Assembly: GCA_030838245.1 (NCBI GenBank)
Contig: JAUTXB010000185.1
Coordinates: forward strand, 1 to 6,413
Source of the DNA: Acidimicrobiaceae bacterium
Lineage (GTDB): Bacteria > Actinomycetota > Acidimicrobiia > Acidimicrobiales > RAAP-2
Length of the DNA: 6,413 nt
Direction: 5' to 3'
The first letter of the stretch is position 1, and each line of letters begins with the position of its first letter. Under the pieces are notes generated by a model. The model saw only the letters and a program-made list of their open reading frames with translations. It searched no databases and was not told the origin of the DNA. The translations under genes and the position numbers were made by a program. Of the stretch, positions 6,181-6,413 are shown in pieces.

Positions 6181-6413
6181 GGAACGAGGTCGGCACCAGG
6201 TAGTCGCGGCCCCCGCCTGCACTGCGCTCGATTCTGTACCCACACTCATCGACCCCGAGTCGACCGAAGTGAGGAGGTCGGCTGAGAATCTTTCATCTCG
6301 TGGTTGCAATGTCATTCGTTGCTCGCGCCTTCTGTGTAATTCGATTCTGGTTCCGGCGTCCTTCGCTCGTTGAGCCGGTGTGGTGCCACTTGGGCACCGA
6401 CCACAAGATCCGG
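6181..6413. other. Right-edge region without a recognisable gene
   Basis: These 233 nt are visibly less GC-rich than the genes around 6285-6350, which suits an intergenic or promoter region. No tRNA-like fold, clear -35/-10 pair or terminator is visible; an AGGAGG at 6272-6277 has no start codon at useful distance. Two unproven partial frames touch the right edge: a plus-strand frame open from GTG 6300 or ATG 6309, whose last 14 codons all end in G or C, and a minus-strand frame entering from the edge and ending at TGA 6312-6314. They overlap and at most one is likely to be real. Confidence 0.5.
6379..6405. repeat. Interrupted inverted repeat near the right edge
   Basis: TGTGGTGCC (6379-6387) can pair with GGC (6393-6395) and ACCACA (6400-6405) around ACTTG, with a 4-nt bulge. 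An alternative pairing is GGTGCC with GGCACC. No T-run follows. It may be a structured RNA element or may only be part of a coding region. Confidence 0.25.

Noticed and set aside
4885..6315. A 476-codon minus-strand open frame across the deacetylase-like and cupin genes.
   Set aside because: It runs antisense through two genes with clear catalytic motifs and crosses their intergenic gap; its translation is rich in Arg, Gly and His without domain motifs.

Overview
The window is GC-rich (visibly over 60% G+C, with G or C in most third codon positions), and its gene content suits a high-GC bacterium, most likely an actinobacterium. That placement is an inference from composition and gene style; no rRNA or other marker gene is present. 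I see no tRNA, rRNA, CRISPR array, transposase or phage gene.

Layout, left to right. (1) A plus-strand gene, probably cut by the left edge, encodes a small histidine-rich domain of unknown function and ends at 510. (2) It converges on a very large minus-strand gene (526-3987). This encodes a 1153-residue protein that joins a Cas4/Dna2-type iron-sulfur PD-(D/E)XK nuclease, a helix-hairpin-helix segment, a DEDD-type (RNase H-like) exonuclease domain and a UPF1/DNA2-type superfamily 1 helicase. Both stop codons lie inside one short inverted repeat that may act as a shared terminator. (3) Immediately upstream of the helicase gene on the same strand, 13 nt away, lies a lumazine synthase gene of the RibH2 type (4001-4486). 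The two look co-transcribed. (4) An 80-nt divergent intergenic region holding two inverted repeats separates ribH from a plus-strand class II histone-deacetylase-like amidohydrolase (4567-5580). (5) After a gap of about 100 nt follows a small plus-strand cupin protein (ending 6180), preceded by a possible 11-codon leader ORF that overlaps its start as ATGA. (6) The last 233 nt contain no gene I can name; an unproven reading frame runs off the right edge.

How the genes relate: the minus-strand pair couples a riboflavin-biosynthesis enzyme to a DNA-processing enzyme, with no obvious biochemical link. The plus-strand pair is a zinc deacylase and a metal-binding cupin, possibly co-transcribed. 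No complete known multi-gene system can be assembled here. The most notable object is the four-part nuclease-helicase; its architecture belongs to a family usually annotated as 'TM0106 family RecB-like putative nuclease', so the domain order is not new, but its biological role is largely undescribed.
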